In this document: piece by piece, positions 62,151-64,000 of the stretch | How positions within the stretch are numbered: the first letter of the stretch is position 1 | Layout: the number at the start of each line of letters is the position of its first letter | Origin: Prorocentrum cordatum | Lineage: Eukaryota > Sar > Dinophyceae > Prorocentrales > Prorocentraceae | Direction: 5' to 3' | Length of the DNA: 64,000 nt | Assembly: GCA_963575745.1 (NCBI GenBank) | Contig: CAUYUJ010020281.1 | Coordinates: 800,027-864,026 of the forward strand | Notes under the pieces: model-generated | Told to the model about the DNA's origin: nothing | Databases searched by the model: none | The model's input: only the letters and a program-made list of their open reading frames with translations | Translations under genes and position numbers: made by a program

Positions 62151-63385
62151 GCCTGCCATTCTGGCGAGAGCCCCGTTTTGAACGCTGATTGCTTTGAGTC
62201 GTTCTGACGCGTTATCAGGAACACGAGACAATTGTCGTACGACCCCCCTCTTCAAGCAGGACCGCCCTCCATCCTTGCGACTGCTGCATGGCCTCACACA
62301 CGTGGCCATGGAATTCGATGCGCAGAAGGCCGTCATGGATCCGTGCTACCCGGCGTGCGTTGACGTTTCGGGACTTTCCAATTGACGGAGCCTCTGGCGA
62401 TACGTCCATTTCGAGAAGAAAGTAGGCGCCCATCCTGTTCAACGTTGCATGAAAACATGTGCGCGGCGCTGAGGCGAGAGCCTCACTTTGGAAGCGACCA
62501 GCACCCAGTCTTCAAAACTGTTGCAAAGCTTTGGAAAGAATGGCCGCGGCGCTCAGGCGAGAAACTCAGTTTGGAAAGAAACCACCTTCCATCCGAAAAG
62601 CGAGTGAACACAATGAAAACGAATGCGCGGGGCGCCAAGGCGAGAGCACCATTTTGAAAACGACCTCAGGTCCAATCGTTTGAAACGAATGTGCGCGGCG
62701 CTATGGCGAGATCCACATGTTGAACACCATCCGCCCTGGCATCCCTGAAACGTTTGCAGATGTATGTGACAAACGTGCGCGGGGCGATGGCGAACGACGC
62801 TTTTTGAAGAGGAACCACTCTCCTTCAGTGAAAGTGTTGCAATCTTTAAGAAGAGTGTGCGCTGCGCAAGGGCGAGAGCCGCATGTCAAACACTGCCCAC
62901 CCTCAATTCGTGAAACTCTTGCAAGCGGCATTAACGCCCAAACTGCAAATTTGAAAGGAGCCGCTGGCCACCCATGAAGCTGTTGCGAAATGTTGACGCG
63001 GCACTGAGGCGAGGTCCACATTTAGAAAAGAGCCGCTCTCCACCAAACAAACTGTTGCAAACTGTTTACATGAATGTGTGCAACGCAATGGCGAGAACCA
63101 CATCTTGAAATGGAGCCGCCCTCCATCCGCGACGTCGTTGCAATTTTGCAATACGTGTGCGTGCGACGCTTCGGCGGGAACATCATTTTGATCCGTGAAA
63201 CGAGTGTGCGCGCTGCGGAAGCCGAAACAACATGTTGAACACCACCCCCTCCACCCGTACAACTACTGCAAGCTCTAAAAACGAGCGTGCGCGACGCGAA
63301 GACGGGAACTCCAGTTTGAGAGCGACCCGCCGTCCGAATGTGAAGCTGTTGCACATTTCGAGCTTCGCAGTGACAGATGGTGAGA
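62150..63385 (+). repeat. 80-bp tandem array, about 12 or more copies
   Basis: The heading word gtgcgcggcgct or a variant is at 62461, 62544, 62625, 62693, 62777, 62858, about 62935, 62998, 63078, 63158, 63212 and 63288, a usual step of about 80. A unit continues aggcgagagccacattttg, aaaacgagccgccctccatc and cgtgaaactgttgcaa. Divergence between units is considerable. The first part (62150-62440) holds only fragments. Confidence 0.9.
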
Positions 63386-63469
63386 ACATCTCGCGCGAAA
63401 CACTCGGCCCACCCAACAGACACGCCTGGGGGATGCGAAAGGGGGCAGCTGTCGATAATGAAAACGATG

Positions 63470-64000
63470 GAAGGAGCAGTAGGCAGAGGAGGAGGAGGAG
63501 GGATGGGAAGAGCTGAATGGAAGGTGAGGAGGAGGATGAGGAGGAGGAGGAGGGACAGGAAGGATGAGGAGAAGGAGGAGGAGGATGAGAAGGAGGAGGA
63601 GGAGGAGGAGGATGAGGGACAGGAAGGTCGCTGCTGAATGCAATGGGGCTGGCCGTCGTCCTCGTTGCTCCAGTTCCCCTTGGCAGACCGTGCCGGCGCG
63701 CTGGCCTGCGGTGCCACGAGGGGGGAGGAGGAGAGGGAGGAGGATAGGGGGCAGTCGAGGGGAAGGGGAAGGAGGAGGAGGGGGAGGAGGAGAGGAAGGA
63801 GGAGAGGGAGGAGGAGAGGGAGGAGGGGGAAGGGGGATCAGGAGGAGGAGGCGGAGAGAAGGAGGAAGATGGAGGAACGGGGCCGAGGAGGGGGGGGAGG
63901 AAGAGGAGGGGAGCAGGGCGAGGGGGAGGGGGCGAATGCGAAGAGAGGAGCCGAAGAGCGGGGATGGGGCGAGGCGGGGAAAGATGAACTGGGGGGCAGG
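63470..64000 (+). repeat. GAG/GGA-rich tract to the window end
   Basis: gaggagga words at 63485-63500, 63525-63625 and 63718-63990, separated by a 100-base non-repeat island. The tract continues past the window edge. Confidence 0.9.

Overview
The window looks like nuclear DNA of a dinoflagellate. By eye it is GC-rich, with almost no conventional gene structure, very long GAG/CTC, CA and CAT microsatellites, many kilobase-scale tandem arrays, and only broken relics of coding sequence. The decayed non-LTR reverse transcriptases and a PIF1/RecD-like helicase tail resemble repeat proteins I associate with large dinoflagellate genomes such as Prorocentrum. That taxonomic placement is an inference from composition and recalled protein style, not from a database match. 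No intact gene can be defended, and I see no rRNA, tRNA, CRISPR array or bacterial operon.

Layout. 0-4 kb: a degenerate CATAACATA-type tract, a 2 kb block of the 'AAGACGGCCCAAGAGGCC' repeat, a 15-bp-arm hairpin at 2.4 kb and a 210-bp tandem repeat. 4-9 kb: G-rich DNA, then minus-strand coding-like sequence in several frames. 9-11 kb: a 101-bp tandem array of two subfamilies, abutting a minus-strand non-LTR reverse transcriptase relic (11.0-12.1 kb). 13.4-16.1 kb: two unrelated tandem arrays (42 bp and 73 bp), each lying between the same two flanking modules, followed by a 122-bp inverted-repeat element. 16-22 kb: CA-rich tracts alternating with GC-rich coding-like fragments and an 8-bp-TSD inverted-repeat element. 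22-32 kb: GAG/CTC microsatellites, a 118-bp array and a fold-back element. 33.4-33.8 kb: a second reverse transcriptase relic.

36-42 kb: CAT/CAC microsatellites and the largest array (about 89-96 bp per unit, roughly 3.5 kb). It runs directly into a helicase C-terminal pseudogene (41.8-42.5 kb), which is followed by a 168-bp repeat with two identical copies. 44.2-45.3 kb: a plus-strand reverse transcriptase relic. 47-50 kb: second copies of the 8-bp-TSD element and of the 122-bp element. 50-53 kb: coding-like fragments. 54-57 kb: more of the 2 kb-block repeat family. 57-61 kb: second fold-back element, two copies of a 171-bp element with a conserved stem-loop (third copy at 35.3 kb), and three coding-like minus-strand fragments. 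62.4-63.4 kb: an 80-bp array with outlying copies at 24.0, 25.6 and 30.2-30.3 kb.

The genes do not work together as a system; this is a repeat landscape. The best-supported discoveries are three families of small inverted-repeat elements, each present at least twice (two of them with target-site duplications at one or both copies), the three-copy stem-loop element, and the paired array cassettes at 13.4-16.0 kb.
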